DNA of 64,000 bases from Cupriavidus basilensis (lineage in GTDB: Bacteria > Pseudomonadota > Gammaproteobacteria > Burkholderiales > Burkholderiaceae). The notes beneath the pieces are model-generated. The model was not told where the DNA came from. It saw only the letters and a list, made by a program, of their open reading frames with translations, and did no database searches. Position 1 is the stretch's first letter. The number at the start of each line of letters is the position of its first letter. The stretch lies in NCBI RefSeq assembly GCF_008801925.2, contig NZ_CP062803.1, positions 620,001 through 684,000 on the forward strand, read 5' to 3'. Of the stretch, positions 7,666 through 17,447 are shown one piece after another. The position numbers and the translations under genes were made by a program.

Positions 7666-8808
7666 TTATCGAGGGTAGAGCGCGCCCAAGACACGCGGGC
7701 CGGCCGCGCCGGTGACGGTAGGCACATTGCCAGGTGCCCCGCGCAGCATCTGCCGCGCCAGCCAGGCGAAAGCGATGCCCTCCACCTGCGATACGGGAAC
7801 GCCCAGTTCGTCCGAGCTTTGCACCGCGACAGCGGGCAGCGCCTGCGCCAGCAATGCCATCACCAGGTGGTTGCGGGCGCCGCCGCCGCACACGATCAGC
7901 CGCGCCGCGTCGGGCGCGTGCTGGCTGACATCGCGGGCGATGGCCCCGGCGGTCAGCGCGGCCAGCGTGGCCTGCACGTCGGCGGGGTCGAGTGCCGTGC
8001 CGTGCTGGGAAAGATGATTTTCCAGCCAGGCGGGATGGAACAGGTCGCGGCCCGTGCTCTTGGGCGGGGCCACGCTGAAATAAGGCTCGGCCAGCAGGCG
8101 CGCCAGCAGCGCCTGGTCGACCTTGCCGCTGGCGCCCCAGGCGCCGCCGGCGTCGTAGGCCAGGCCGTGATGCCGGTCGATCCAGTAATCGAGCAGTACG
8201 TTGCCCGGACCGCAGTCAAAGCCGGTGACCGGCCGCGCCGCGCCGCCTGCGCTGGCGGCGGGCAGCACGCTGATATTGGAGATCCCGCCGATATTGCAGG
8301 CCACCCGCGTCTGCTCGGCGTCGCCGAACAGCGCCTGGTGCACCGCCGGTACCAAGGGTGCGCCCTGGCCGCCGGCCGCCACGTCGCGGCTGCGGAAATC
8401 CGCCACCACGTCGATGCCCGTCAACTCGGCCAGCAGCGCGGGTTGCTGGCTCTGCCGGGTATAGCCGATGCCGTCGTACAAGCCGGGCCGATGGCGCACG
8501 GTCTGGCCGTGCGCACCGATTGCCGCGATGGCGTCCGGCGCCAGCCCGGCATCGCGCAGCAGGGTTGCCACGCAAGCCGCATAGACGCGCGCCAGCCCGT
8601 TGGCGGCCAGCGCCTCGCGGTGGATTTCATCATCGCCGGGCTGCTGCAGCGCGCTGAACGCGTCGCGCAGCTCTGCCGGGAAGGGCTGGAAGGCTGCCGC
8701 CAGCACCGTGGGCCGTGGCCCCGAGAAATCGACCAGCACGCCGTCCGCGCCGTCCATGCTGGTGCCGGACATGATGCCGATAAAGCAGTCTGGGGACGAA
8801 GTTGGCAT
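7666..8808 (-). CDS. anmK: Anhydro-N-acetylmuramic acid kinase
   Basis: 380 residues, normal length. AnmK hydrolyses and phosphorylates 1,6-anhydroMurNAc from cell-wall turnover to MurNAc-6-phosphate. Visible motifs are [18 protein letters not shown] at the N-terminus, [36 protein letters not shown] and the C-terminal [12 protein letters not shown], the ATPase fold of the family. In combination with amgK and murU later in this window it points to a recycling route to UDP-MurNAc. It follows the M23 peptidase gene by 19 bases and is probably co-transcribed. Confidence 0.95.
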   Translation of the reverse strand: MPTSSPDCFIGIMSGTSMDGADGVLVDFSGPRPTVLAAAFQPFPAELRDAFSALQQPGDDEIHREALAANGLARVYAACVATLLRDAGLAPDAIAAIGAHGQTVRHRPGLYDGIGYTRQSQQPALLAELTGIDVVADFRSRDVAAGGQGAPLVPAVHQALFGDAEQTRVACNIGGISNISVLPAASAGGAARPVTGFDCGPGNVLLDYWIDRHHGLAYDAGGAWGASGKVDQALLARLLAEPYFSVAPPKSTGRDLFHPAWLENHLSQHGTALDPADVQATLAALTAGAIARDVSQHAPDAARLIVCGGGARNHLVMALLAQALPAVAVQSSDELGVPVSQVEGIAFAWLARQMLRGAPGNVPTVTGAAGPRVLGALYPR

Positions 8809-8827
8809 GCTGGGCGGGCTTGATGGA

Positions 8828-10207
8828 TCAATTGCTGGCCGAAGCCACGTTGTAGGTACGCAGCGCGTTGATGCGGCTGAGCATCTCGCTGGTATAGCTC
8901 AGGAACTGCTGGCGCGCCGGGCCGGACAGCGCGGGCGTGTCGAGCGCGGCGATGGCTAGCGGGTTCAGCGGCACATCGTTGACGCGGAACTCGTAGTGCA
9001 GGTGCGGGCCAGTGGCCCAGCCGGTCTGGCCGACGTAGCCTATGACCTCGCCTTGCGACACATGCTGCCCGCGCTTCATCGTGGCAAAGCCTGACAGGTG
9101 CGCGTAGTAGGTGGAGTAGCCGCTATGGTGCTTGAGGATGACGATGTTGCCGTAGCCGTTCTGCTGACCGACAAACTCGACTTCGCCGTCGCCGGTGGCC
9201 ATCACCTTGGTGCCCGTGGGTGCGGCAAAGTCCACGCCCTTGTGCTGCGCCCAGTGGTGGTGCAGCGGATGGTCACGCCCGCCGAAGCCCGACGACACGC
9301 GCGAGAACTCCACCGGCGAGCGCAGGAACGGCCGCTTCATGCTGCGCCCGTCAAAGGTGTAGTACGCGCCCTGCTTGCTGCCTTCCGGTGCGTACCAGAG
9401 CGCCTGGTGCAACTGGTTGTGGTTGATCAGCTCGACCGCCATCACGCGCCCGTTGCGCACGAACGCGCCGTCGCGAAAGCCCGCTTCGTAGACGATGCGA
9501 AAGCGGTCTCCGCTGGTGATGTCATGGTGGAAATCGATCACGCCGGAGAAGATCGAGAGCATTTGCTGGACGATCTCGTCGGGCACATTGGCCGCGTCCA
9601 TGGCCTTGAAGAAGCCACCCGAGGCAATGGCGCCGGACAGCATCTCATAGTGCAGCTCGTTCTTCACCGACTGCACGCGGGCCTTGTAGACCGGATCGGC
9701 AGGGTCGCCCGCGCGTTCGATCACCAGTTCGCGAGAGGCGTTTGCGTCACCGCCGAGGTTGGCTTGCAACGACACCAGCAGGTTGTTCTCGTCGACCTCG
9801 GCCTGCACCGTCTGGCCGGGATTGAGGTCGAACAGGCCGCGCGCGGTGGTGTTGCGCCGGATAAAGTCCTGCGCATCGGGGTCGTCCACGCCAAGCCGCT
9901 TGAGCAGGCTGGCAATGGTGTCGCCGCGCTGCATGCGCTCTTCGCGCACATAGGTGGCGTCGGTTTCGGTAAGCTGTTCGAGTTGCGTGCGCAGATCGGG
10001 CAGGCGTATCGCCTCCCGGACACGCGGAGCCTGGGGGTCGTCGAAGGCACTACGGGGGGCCACGCCCATGGCGGCTGCCATGCCCAGCGTGAACACCGTA
10101 CCCACCGCTGCTGTCAACTGCTTGCGCCGACGGGCGTGCAGGGCATTGGTAGGATCGACCAGAACCACCAGCTCCCGCGCGAAAACTTCGCGGAGTCTGG
10201 ACCACAT
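8828..10207 (-). CDS. M23 family metallopeptidase (peptidoglycan endopeptidase)
   Basis: 459 residues from the ATG at 10207; the frame is open 49 residues further upstream. A hydrophobic stretch near residues 35-50 acts as an N-terminal anchor or signal. A LysM/OapA-like region follows, and the LytM domain lies at about 290-410. Zinc ligands are H322 and D326 in HKGVDFAAP and the histidines of GPHLHYEFR near 402-404, so it looks catalytically active. It resembles MepM-type periplasmic endopeptidases that cut peptide cross-links. Immediately upstream of anmK, which recycles the released muropeptides. Divergent from tyrS. Confidence 0.9.
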   Translation of the reverse strand: MWSRLREVFARELVVLVDPTNALHARRRKQLTAAVGTVFTLGMAAAMGVAPRSAFDDPQAPRVREAIRLPDLRTQLEQLTETDATYVREERMQRGDTIASLLKRLGVDDPDAQDFIRRNTTARGLFDLNPGQTVQAEVDENNLLVSLQANLGGDANASRELVIERAGDPADPVYKARVQSVKNELHYEMLSGAIASGGFFKAMDAANVPDEIVQQMLSIFSGVIDFHHDITSGDRFRIVYEAGFRDGAFVRNGRVMAVELINHNQLHQALWYAPEGSKQGAYYTFDGRSMKRPFLRSPVEFSRVSSGFGGRDHPLHHHWAQHKGVDFAAPTGTKVMATGDGEVEFVGQQNGYGNIVILKHHSGYSTYYAHLSGFATMKRGQHVSQGEVIGYVGQTGWATGPHLHYEFRVNDVPLNPLAIAALDTPALSGPARQQFLSYTSEMLSRINALRTYNVASASN

Positions 10208-10435
10208 CACGTAAAATTCACTCTTTGTTTCGGGCTGCGTTGCCGCGACGATTTTTTGCTTCGTCTGCCTTCCTCCCCGGAGGTGCGGCGCCTGCCATAT
10301 TGGTTTGCCGCCTAGAATGGCGGTTGGCCCACGGGAGCATTCCCGTTTGCACAAGAAGCGCGGATTATACCAAAACCGGCCGCAAGCCGTTTTGTGCCGC
10401 GGTCTGAATTCTCATGTTTTTCAAAGACTTACGTC

Positions 10436-11677
10436 ATGACTGAAGTTTCCTCCGGCGCTGCCACTTCCTACCCCCTCACGCCCACAGTGATGCACGCCCT
10501 GGAGGTGTCCAAGCGCGGTTGCGACGAACTGCTGGTCGAATCCGAATGGCTGGCCAAGCTCGCGCGCAGCGAAGCCACCGGCGTGCCGCTGCGCATCAAG
10601 CTGGGGCTGGACCCGACCGCGCCCGATATCCATATCGGCCACACGGTGGTGCTCAACAAGATGCGTCAGTTGCAAGACCTGGGCCACCAGGTCATCTTCC
10701 TGATCGGCGATTTCACCTCCACCATCGGCGATCCGTCCGGGCGCAACGCCACGCGTCCTCCGCTCACGCGCGAGCAGATCGAGGCCAACGCCCAGACCTA
10801 CTACAGCCAGGCCAGCCTCGTGCTCGATCCGGCCAAGACCGAGATCCGCTACAACAGCGAGTGGTGCGATCCGCTGGGCGCGCGCGGCATGATCCAATTG
10901 GCGGCCAAGTACACCGTGGCGCGGATGATGGAGCGCGACGACTTCACCAAACGCTTCCGCACTGGGATTCCGATTTCGGTGCATGAGTTCCTTTACCCGC
11001 TCATGCAGGGCTACGACTCCGTCGCGCTCAAGGCCGACCTGGAACTGGGCGGCACCGACCAGAAGTTCAACCTGCTGGTGGGCCGGGAGCTGCAGAAGGA
11101 ATACGGCCAGGAGCAGCAGTGCATCCTGACCATGCCGCTGCTGGTGGGCCTGGATGGCGTGGAGAAGATGTCCAAGTCCAAGGGCAACTACATCGGCGTG
11201 ACCGAAGCCCCGAGCGAGATGTTCGGCAAGCTGATGAGCATCTCTGACGACCTGATGTGGAAGTACTTCGAGCTGCTGTCGTTCCGCCCCATGAGCGAGA
11301 TCGACCTGATGAAGCAGGAGATCTCGCTGGGCCGTAATCCGCGCGACTGCAAGGTGATGCTCGGCCAGGAGATCGTCACGCGCTTCCACAGCGCAGCCGA
11401 CGCCGACCGCGCGCTCGAGGATTTCAACCACCGCGCGCGCGGCGGCGTGCCCGACGAAATCCCCGAGGTCAGCCTTTCCGGCGCGCCGCTGGGCATCGGG
11501 CAGTTGCTCAAGCAGGCCAACCTGGTGCCGTCCACGTCGGAAGCCAACCGCAATATCGAGCAGGGCGGTGTCAAGATCGACGGCACCGTCGTCAGCGACA
11601 AGGGGCTGAAGGTCGAGGCCGGCAGCTATGTCGTGCAGGTGGGCAAGCGCCGCTTCGCACGCGTGACGCTGGCTTGA
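10436..11677 (+). CDS. tyrS: Tyrosyl-tRNA synthetase
   Basis: 413 residues from the ATG at 10436 (MTEVSSG). It charges tRNA-Tyr in the cytosol. The class I signatures are present: HIGH-type [11 protein letters not shown] near residue 60 and [11 protein letters not shown] near 245. A C-terminal S4 RNA-binding domain (about 345-413, ending [11 protein letters not shown]) completes the usual two-domain layout. dtd begins 19 bases after the stop, a sensible pairing because D-tyrosyl-tRNA is a product of this enzyme's errors. Confidence 0.97.
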   Translation: MTEVSSGAATSYPLTPTVMHALEVSKRGCDELLVESEWLAKLARSEATGVPLRIKLGLDPTAPDIHIGHTVVLNKMRQLQDLGHQVIFLIGDFTSTIGDPSGRNATRPPLTREQIEANAQTYYSQASLVLDPAKTEIRYNSEWCDPLGARGMIQLAAKYTVARMMERDDFTKRFRTGIPISVHEFLYPLMQGYDSVALKADLELGGTDQKFNLLVGRELQKEYGQEQQCILTMPLLVGLDGVEKMSKSKGNYIGVTEAPSEMFGKLMSISDDLMWKYFELLSFRPMSEIDLMKQEISLGRNPRDCKVMLGQEIVTRFHSAADADRALEDFNHRARGGVPDEIPEVSLSGAPLGIGQLLKQANLVPSTSEANRNIEQGGVKIDGTVVSDKGLKVEAGSYVVQVGKRRFARVTLA

Positions 11678-11696
11678 AGCCGGGCAGGAACGGCTC

Positions 11697-12218
11697 ATGA
11701 TTGCGTTGATCCAGCGGGTCGCCCAGGCCCGCGTCACTGTCGATGGCCGCACCACCGGCGAGATCGGCGCCGGGCTGCTGGCGCTGGTCTGCGCCGAGCG
11801 CGGCGACACCGAAGCGCAGGCCGAACGCCTGCTCGCCAAGCTGCTGGCCTACCGTGTGTTCTCTGATGAGGCCGGCAAGATGAACCTGCCCGTGCAGGAC
11901 ATCGATGGCCGCGGCACGCACGGTGGCCTGCTGGTGGTGTCGCAGTTCACGCTGGCCGCCGATACCAACAGCGGCACGCGGCCCAGTTTCACCCCGGCCG
12001 CGGCGCCCGCCGATGGCGAGCGCTTGTACAACCATTTCGTGGCGCGTGCGCGCGCCGCGCACGGCGAGGTGCAGACCGGCGAGTTCGGCGCGATGATGCA
12101 GGTCAGCCTGGTCAACGACGGTCCGGTCACCTTCTGGCTGCGCGTGCCGCCGGCCGCGCCGTCGGCCTCCTCCCAGCCAGCCCAGCCCAGGCCAGCCGCT
12201 GATGCGGCGACGGCCTGA
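11697..12218 (+). CDS. dtd: D-aminoacyl-tRNA deacylase
   Basis: 173 residues. Dtd removes D-amino acids from mischarged tRNAs. The active-site block [14 protein letters not shown] and the cross-subunit Gly-cisPro motif NDGPVTFWL are intact. The core normally ends near residue 145-150; here an extra Pro/Ala/Ser-rich tail of about 22 residues follows, probably unstructured. Co-oriented with tyrS just upstream. Confidence 0.95.
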   Translation: MIALIQRVAQARVTVDGRTTGEIGAGLLALVCAERGDTEAQAERLLAKLLAYRVFSDEAGKMNLPVQDIDGRGTHGGLLVVSQFTLAADTNSGTRPSFTPAAAPADGERLYNHFVARARAAHGEVQTGEFGAMMQVSLVNDGPVTFWLRVPPAAPSASSQPAQPRPAADAATA

Positions 12219-12224
12219 CCGGAC

Positions 12225-12392
12225 ATGACCCAGACAATCGCCTTCTACATCGCCACCAGCCTCGACGGCATGAACGCTTTGCCGGATGGCAGCGTGGACT
12301 GGCAACTGGCGGCGCACCAAGCCTTCGACGACGGCCTGCTGCAGCTCAGCTACCGCCGCCGCACGTCACCGCCGGGACCGGCCCTGGCCTGA
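12225..12392 (+). pseudogene. Internally deleted RibD-C/dihydrofolate reductase-like remnant
   Basis: A 55-codon open frame. Its first about 27 residues (AFYIATSLDG, then DGSVDWQL) match the start of the bacterial bifunctional deaminase-reductase C-terminal (DHFR-like) family. Its end (FDDGLLQLSYRRR) matches the usual C-terminal strand of the same family. The roughly 120 residues expected between them are missing, so an in-frame deletion seems likely. Whether the short peptide is made is unknown. Confidence 0.6.
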
Positions 12393-12439
12393 TCCCGTAT
12401 GCCGCGCAGCGCGCGGCGCAACCCAGCAAGGAGAGAAAC

Positions 12440-13099
12440 ATGAAGCTCTGGAGCAACGCATTCAGCGACAACGGGCCGATTCCGATCGAGTTCGCTTTCG
12501 GTGCGATCGATCCCGCCACCCACGTGACGCTGTCGAGCAACCGCAATCCCGACCTGCACTGGGACGAGGCGCCGGCCGAGACGCGCTCCTTCGTCCTGAT
12601 CTGCCACGATCCGGATGTGCCCAGCCGTGGCGACGACGTCAACCAGGAAGGCCGCGAAGTGCCCGCCTCGCTGCCGCGCGTGGATTTCTTTCACTGGGTG
12701 CTGGTGGATATTCCGATGGGGCTGCGCACCATCTCCGCGGGCACCCACAGCGATGGCGTGATCGCGCGCGGCAAGCCGGGGCCCGAGGCCACGGGCGGCA
12801 CGGCCGCGGCAGGCGGGCTGCGCCACGGCCTGAACGACTACACCGGCTGGTTCGCCGGCGACCCGGACATGAAGGGCGACTACTATGGTTACGACGGCCC
12901 TTGCCCGCCGTGGAACGACAGCCTGGTGCACCACTACGTGTTTACCGTCTACGCGCTCGACCTGGACCGCCTGCCGCTAGAGGGCACCTTTACCGGCGCC
13001 ATGGTGCGCGAGGCCATCCAGGGCCACGTGCTGGCGCAGGCAGCCTACACCGGCACCTATACCCTCAATCCTAAGCTTGCCGGCCAGCCGGCGAAGTAA
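12440..13099 (+). CDS. YbhB/YbcL family (PEBP-like) protein
   Basis: 219 residues with an AAGGAGAGA ribosome-binding site. The phosphatidylethanolamine-binding-protein-like fold is indicated by NRNPDLHWDEAP, VLICHDPDVP, FFHWVLVDIP and YDGPCPPWND followed by HHYVFTVYALD. Bacterial members have no firm biochemical role; ligand binding or kinase modulation has been proposed. No signal peptide is seen. It lies between a DHFR-like remnant and a histidine phosphatase. Confidence 0.9.
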   Translation: MKLWSNAFSDNGPIPIEFAFGAIDPATHVTLSSNRNPDLHWDEAPAETRSFVLICHDPDVPSRGDDVNQEGREVPASLPRVDFFHWVLVDIPMGLRTISAGTHSDGVIARGKPGPEATGGTAAAGGLRHGLNDYTGWFAGDPDMKGDYYGYDGPCPPWNDSLVHHYVFTVYALDLDRLPLEGTFTGAMVREAIQGHVLAQAAYTGTYTLNPKLAGQPAK

Positions 13100-13136
13100 G
13101 CACCGGCCGCGCGGCGCGCAAGCGCTGCGCGCCAGG

Positions 13137-13163
13137 GGCGCTACGGCAGCACAGCGTAGCGCC
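13137..13163 (+). other. Hairpin between the PEBP and phosphatase genes
   Basis: GGCGCTACG (13137-13145) pairs perfectly with CGTAGCGCC (13155-13163). There is no T-run, so it may be a weak or Rho-assisted terminator or an RNA-stability element. A second GC-rich dyad lies just before it (about 13112-13133). Confidence 0.4.
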
Positions 13164-13188
13164 GCCTAAATCGCCTAAAGGAAACGGC

Positions 13189-13863
13189 ATGTCGCAATTG
13201 CCCGGGCCGCATTCGCTGGCCTTCACCCACCTGATCCTGATCCGCCACGGCGAGACCGCATGGAACCGCGAGCGGCGCCTGCAAGGCCAGCTCGACATTC
13301 CGCTCAACGCCACCGGCGTGGCGCAGGCCGATGCCCTGGCCCAGGCGCTGGCGGTCGAGCCGATCGATGCGGTCTACGCCAGCGACCTCGCGCGCGCGAT
13401 GCAGACGGCGGCGCCGCTGGCCGAGGCGCTCGGCCTGGCGGTGCAACCCGATCCCCGCTTGCGCGAGCGCTGCTACGGCGCGCTCGAAGGCATGACCTAC
13501 GCGGAAGTGGCCGAGCAGCTGCCCGAGGATTTCGCCAGGTGGCAAGCGCGGGTTCCCGACTATGCGCCCGATGGCGGCGAGTCCTTGCTGGCGTTTCATG
13601 AGCGCGCGGTGGAAGCCGCGCTGGCGCTCGGGCGCCGCCATCCCGGCGAGCGCATCGCCCTGGTGGCGCATGGCGGCGTGCTGGACTGCCTGTACCGCGA
13701 AGCCAACGACATGACGCTGGAGGCGCCGCGCCGGCACGAACTGCTCAATGCCAGCATCAACCGGCTGCGCTGTGACAGCGTGCGGCTCACGGTCATGCAG
13801 TGGGCGGACGTGGGCCACCTGGAAGCGCTGACCCTCGACGAAGTCGACCGCAGGGTGCCCTGA
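13189..13863 (+). CDS. Histidine phosphatase family protein (GpmB/CobC-like)
   Basis: 224 residues. The phospho-accepting histidine H20 lies in LILIRHGETAWNRERR, and the second catalytic histidine in ALVAHGGVLDCLYR; DLARAMQTA is also typical of the branch. It was probably named phosphoglycerate mutase in older annotations, but this type acts mostly as a broad phosphatase (for example on alpha-ribazole phosphate or sugar phosphates). Substrate not deducible. Converges with the queuosine-precursor transporter gene with a 26-base gap. Confidence 0.88.
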   Translation: MSQLPGPHSLAFTHLILIRHGETAWNRERRLQGQLDIPLNATGVAQADALAQALAVEPIDAVYASDLARAMQTAAPLAEALGLAVQPDPRLRERCYGALEGMTYAEVAEQLPEDFARWQARVPDYAPDGGESLLAFHERAVEAALALGRRHPGERIALVAHGGVLDCLYREANDMTLEAPRRHELLNASINRLRCDSVRLTVMQWADVGHLEALTLDEVDRRVP

Positions 13864-13889
13864 GCCGCACTGGCCGCGCCGGGCGCGTC

Positions 13890-14615
13890 TTACACCCGCA
13901 GGCGGAAGGGCGTGAAATCGGTATTGCGGTCGTAGTAATCTTCGCGCTCGGCGCGCTTGAGGAAGTTCACCACTTTGTAGGTGACCGGCGTCATCACCAC
14001 TTCCCATGTGGTCTTGAGGATGTACTGGGCAATGGCGACCTGGATCACTTTCTCCAGCGGCCAGATGCCGTAGAAGGCGATCACATAGAACAGCGAGGAA
14101 TCGACCAGCTCGCCGGCCAGCGTGGAGCCAATGGTGCGGGTCCACAGCCAGCGGCCGTTGGTCCACAGCTTCATCTTGGCCAGCACATAGCTGTTGGTGA
14201 AGCTGCCGCAGCAGAACGCGATCAGCGAGCCTAGCGCGATGCGCCAGGTGTTGCCGAAGACGTCTTCCAGGCTCTTTTGGTAATCGCTCATGAAGGGCGC
14301 CACCGGCATCTTCAGCACCACGAGGCTCATGAAGGTGGCGAACGCCAGCGCCGCGAATCCGGCCCAGACCACGCGGCGATCACGCCCGTAGCCGTAGACC
14401 TCGGTCAGCACGTCCCCAAAAATGTACGAAATCGGGAAGAACAGCACGCCCGCGCCGAAGGTCACCGGGCCGATCACCGGCAGTGTGACCTGGGCCGCCT
14501 TGGCCGCGCCGATCAGGTTGGAGCACAGCAGGACCGTGACGAAAGCCACCATCACGAGATCGTAGTAACGATAGACGCGCCCGCTGTAGGCGGACGTGGC
14601 GCTTGACGTGGTCAT
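13890..14615 (-). CDS. yhhQ: Queuosine precursor transporter (YhhQ family)
   Basis: 241 residues with about six membrane segments. YhhQ/QPTR imports the queuosine precursors preQ0 and preQ1. Family marks include FVTVLLCSNLIGAAKAAQV, VLFFPISYIFGDVLTEVYGYG, and ELVDSSLFYVIAFYG. I looked for a preQ1 riboswitch in the short upstream gap and saw none. Confidence 0.9.
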   Translation of the reverse strand: MTTSSATSAYSGRVYRYYDLVMVAFVTVLLCSNLIGAAKAAQVTLPVIGPVTFGAGVLFFPISYIFGDVLTEVYGYGRDRRVVWAGFAALAFATFMSLVVLKMPVAPFMSDYQKSLEDVFGNTWRIALGSLIAFCCGSFTNSYVLAKMKLWTNGRWLWTRTIGSTLAGELVDSSLFYVIAFYGIWPLEKVIQVAIAQYILKTTWEVVMTPVTYKVVNFLKRAEREDYYDRNTDFTPFRLRV

Positions 14616-14743
14616 CGGGGTGTTCCAGGGGCGATTTTTGGGCGATTATGCCAGCCGCGCCGCCAACTTGCCCCGCCACACTGTAGACGAGCGCGCGCCC
14701 TGGCCGGGTCGCCCCGGGCCAGGGCTGCCTGCGCGGGCTGCGG

Positions 14744-15328
14744 CTAGATGTTCAACTTGCTGATCTTGGAGCCGTCCAGCGACACATCGAACATCAGCCC
14801 GGCATTGGTCTGCACGAAGCCGATCACCGGCTGCTGGCCGGTGATCGTATCGAGTTTGCCGTTGGCACCGACCTTGGCGAGCGCCACGCCGGCATCCGCA
14901 CCGACCGTCCAGCCGCTGCTGTTGACGAACTTGTTGTAAGCGTCGGGCGTCATGAACATCAGCACCACGGATTTGGACTGGCCGCCGGCGGTCGCGCCGA
15001 TTGAGGCCGAGGTGGTGCGGTAGTAGCCCACCGATGCGCCCTTGGAGCGCAACACGCCCTCGCCGTATTCGCCGCCGACCACCAGCCCTGCCGACAGCAC
15101 TCGCGGGAACACGAGGATGCCCTGGGCGCGCGAGGCCAGCTCGCGCGAGCTGTCGACGGTTGAGAACAGCCGGTTGAGCGCCCCGTCGGCACCCGCGTCG
15201 ATTTCTTGCTTCTTGGCCGCCGCGTCGGTTGGCGCATTGGTGCCGGTGGTGGTGCAGCCAGCCGCGAACGCGGTGGCCACGACCAGGCCCGAGCCCGCCA
15301 GCCGGGTGACAAAGTGGCGTCGATTCAT
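14744..15328 (-). CDS. YSC84-like lipoprotein
   Basis: 194 residues. The signal peptide (MNRRHFVTRLAGSGLVVATA) has a twin-arginine start and ends in a lipobox AFAAGC with C25 as the lipidated residue. The body matches the YSC84/Ysc84 actin-binding-like domain: ARAQGILVFPRVLSAGLVVGGEYGEGVL and later FMTPDAYNKFVNSSGWTVGADAGVA. Function in bacteria is unknown; exported and envelope-anchored. A 9-bp hairpin downstream (14697-14725) may end the transcript. Confidence 0.85.
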   Translation of the reverse strand: MNRRHFVTRLAGSGLVVATAFAAGCTTTGTNAPTDAAAKKQEIDAGADGALNRLFSTVDSSRELASRAQGILVFPRVLSAGLVVGGEYGEGVLRSKGASVGYYRTTSASIGATAGGQSKSVVLMFMTPDAYNKFVNSSGWTVGADAGVALAKVGANGKLDTITGQQPVIGFVQTNAGLMFDVSLDGSKISKLNI

Positions 15329-15517
15329 GTGCTCTCTCCTGTCAGGGATCAGTTAGCCGGCCGTCGGGCATCTGCCGTCAGTTGTCGCCTTGCCTTGGCG
15401 GTCGGGGCTAAGTCATTGTGTACAAGGAGCAAGCAGCCAGCAATGCACGACAAAAGAATTGTCTGCGGGCCTCGAAACTACTTAATGCGGGTTTCGATGC
15501 GCGGGTTTTGATGCCGC

Positions 15518-16573
15518 TCAGGCCGGGGCCGAATCGCTCTCGCCGGGCGCCGCCAGCCCGAAGTGCCGGTAGGCGGCGGCCGTGGCCATGCGGCCCCGCG
15601 GCGTGCGCTGCAGGTAGCCCTGCTGGATCAGGAAGGGCTCGAGCACGTCTTCGATGGTGTCGCGCTCCTCGCCGATGGCAGCGGCCAGGTTATCCACGCC
15701 CACCGGGCCGCCGCTGAACTTGAGCAGGATGGCTTCAAGCAGTTTGCGGTCCATCAGGTCGAAGCCGACCGCGTCCACGTCGAGCATGGCGAGCGCGGCG
15801 TCCGCGATGGTGCGCGTGATGTTTCCGTCTCCTTTGACTTCCGCAAAGTCGCGCACGCGGCGCAGCAGCCGGTTGGCGATCCGTGGTGTGCCGCGCGCGC
15901 GGCGTGCGATTTCCAGCGCGCCTAGCGGGTCGATGCGGGCACCCAGCAACTGGGCGGAGCGCGTGACGATGCGCGATAGTTCCTCGGCGGTGTAGAACTC
16001 CAGCCGCGCCACGATGCCGAAGCGGTCGCGCAGCGGGTTGGTCAGCATGCCCGCGCGGGTCGTGGCGCCGACCAGCGTGAAGGGTTGCAGGTCCAGCTTG
16101 ACCGAGCGTGCGGCCGGGCCTTCGCCGATCATGATGTCGATCTGGTAATCCTCGAGCGCGGGGTACAGGATTTCCTCGACGACCGGGGACAACCGGTGGA
16201 TTTCGTCGATGAACAGGACGTCGTTGGCTTCCAGGTTGGTCAGCAGTGCCGCCAGGTCGCCCGGGCGTTCCAGCACCGGGCCGGAGGTCTGGCGCAGGTT
16301 GACGCCCATTTCGCGGGCGATGATGTGCGCCAGCGTGGTCTTGCCCAGCCCCGGCGGCCCGAACAGCAGCACGTGATCGAGCGCTTCGCGCCGGTTGCGC
16401 GCGGCGTGCATGAAGATGTCTAGCTGGCCGCGCACTTTTTCCTGGCCGACGTATTCGTCGAGCAGCTTGGGACGCAGCGCCCGCTCGAAGGCCTCCTCGT
16501 TCGGGGAAACGGCGGTGGGGGCGATCACGCGATCGGCGCCCCGCTCGGTGGCTAGCTTGTCGGTTTCGATCAT
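15518..16573 (-). CDS. ruvB: Holliday junction branch migration ATPase RuvB
   Basis: 351 residues. RuvB hexamers pump DNA through the RuvA-bound junction. Walker A is [15 protein letters not shown], Walker B is [12 protein letters not shown], the sensor/arginine finger region follows at [18 protein letters not shown], and the C-terminal winged helix ends with [16 protein letters not shown]. Downstream of ruvA on the same strand with a 127-base gap. Confidence 0.98.
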   Translation of the reverse strand: MIETDKLATERGADRVIAPTAVSPNEEAFERALRPKLLDEYVGQEKVRGQLDIFMHAARNRREALDHVLLFGPPGLGKTTLAHIIAREMGVNLRQTSGPVLERPGDLAALLTNLEANDVLFIDEIHRLSPVVEEILYPALEDYQIDIMIGEGPAARSVKLDLQPFTLVGATTRAGMLTNPLRDRFGIVARLEFYTAEELSRIVTRSAQLLGARIDPLGALEIARRARGTPRIANRLLRRVRDFAEVKGDGNITRTIADAALAMLDVDAVGFDLMDRKLLEAILLKFSGGPVGVDNLAAAIGEERDTIEDVLEPFLIQQGYLQRTPRGRMATAAAYRHFGLAAPGESDSAPA

Positions 16574-16700
16574 GTTACGGATGCGGGCAAAGTGGTTGGA
16601 TTGTAGCCCTTCCGGGCGTGGCGCCGGCCGCGCGAGTCCTGCGCACGCCGCGCAGGCTCAGCGCCGGGAGCGTCCTTGGCCTGCCCGTGATCCGGCCGGG

Positions 16701-17282
16701 TCAACCCTTGGAGAGTGATTTCAGCGCCATCTTGATGCCGTCGGACACGCCGGTGCCGGCAGGCACCTGCTTGATCGCCAGCGCTGCCTCTTTCTCCGAG
16801 TAGCCGAGCGCAAGCAGCGCGTTGAGGATGTCGACGGCGTTGTCGTGCACCGGCGTGCTGCCGGGCGCTGCCCCAAGCTCGGCGCCCAGCTTGCCTTTGA
16901 GTTCGAGCAGCAGGCGCTCGGCGGTCTTCTTGCCGATGCCCGGCACGCGCGTCAGCCGTCCGGCTTCCTGCAGCGTGATGGCCTGCGCCAGTTCGCTGAC
17001 CGACATGCCGGAGAGCACCGCCAGTGCCATGCGCGCGCCGATGCCGGTGATCTTGATCAGCTCGCGGAAGGTGTTGCGCTCGGTGGCGCTGCCAAAGCCG
17101 TACAGCAGGTGCGCGTCCTCGCGCACGATCTGCTGGGTCAGCAGGGTGACGGGATGGCCGACGGCGGGCAGGTTGTAGAAGGTGCTCATCGGCACGTCGA
17201 TCTCGTAGCCGACGCCGTGGCAATCGACCAGCAGGTGCGGGGGATTCTTCTCGATGAGGGTGCCGGCGATGCGTCCGATCAT
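16701..17282 (-). CDS. ruvA: Holliday junction DNA-binding protein RuvA
   Basis: 193 residues. RuvA forms tetramers on four-way junctions and recruits Ruv[21 protein letters not shown] is the OB-fold start, [15 protein letters not shown] and [17 protein letters not shown] are the two helix-hairpin-helix motifs, and the last about 50 residues form the RuvB-binding domain ([12 protein letters not shown]). An intervening phosphodiesterase gene separates it from ruvC. Confidence 0.98.
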   Translation of the reverse strand: MIGRIAGTLIEKNPPHLLVDCHGVGYEIDVPMSTFYNLPAVGHPVTLLTQQIVREDAHLLYGFGSATERNTFRELIKITGIGARMALAVLSGMSVSELAQAITLQEAGRLTRVPGIGKKTAERLLLELKGKLGAELGAAPGSTPVHDNAVDILNALLALGYSEKEAALAIKQVPAGTGVSDGIKMALKSLSKG

Positions 17283-17447
17283 GGTCTAGTGTCTGCAGCG
17301 AATTTCGGCGCGCGCGCCGGGATGGGAAGGGAGTGCGGCGGCGGCCAGCGCGGGGAAAGGCCCGCCATCGCGAAGGCCGCCAGTGTAGCCCAGCGTACGG
17401 TGTGCCGGCGCGGCCGGGCCATTTGGCTATCGACTATCTGTTATCTG

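Noticed and set aside
14616-14743. preQ1 riboswitch in front of the queuosine-precursor transporter
   Set aside because: The upstream region shows no recognisable aptamer core; only a GC-rich hairpin further on, belonging to the neighbouring gene end.
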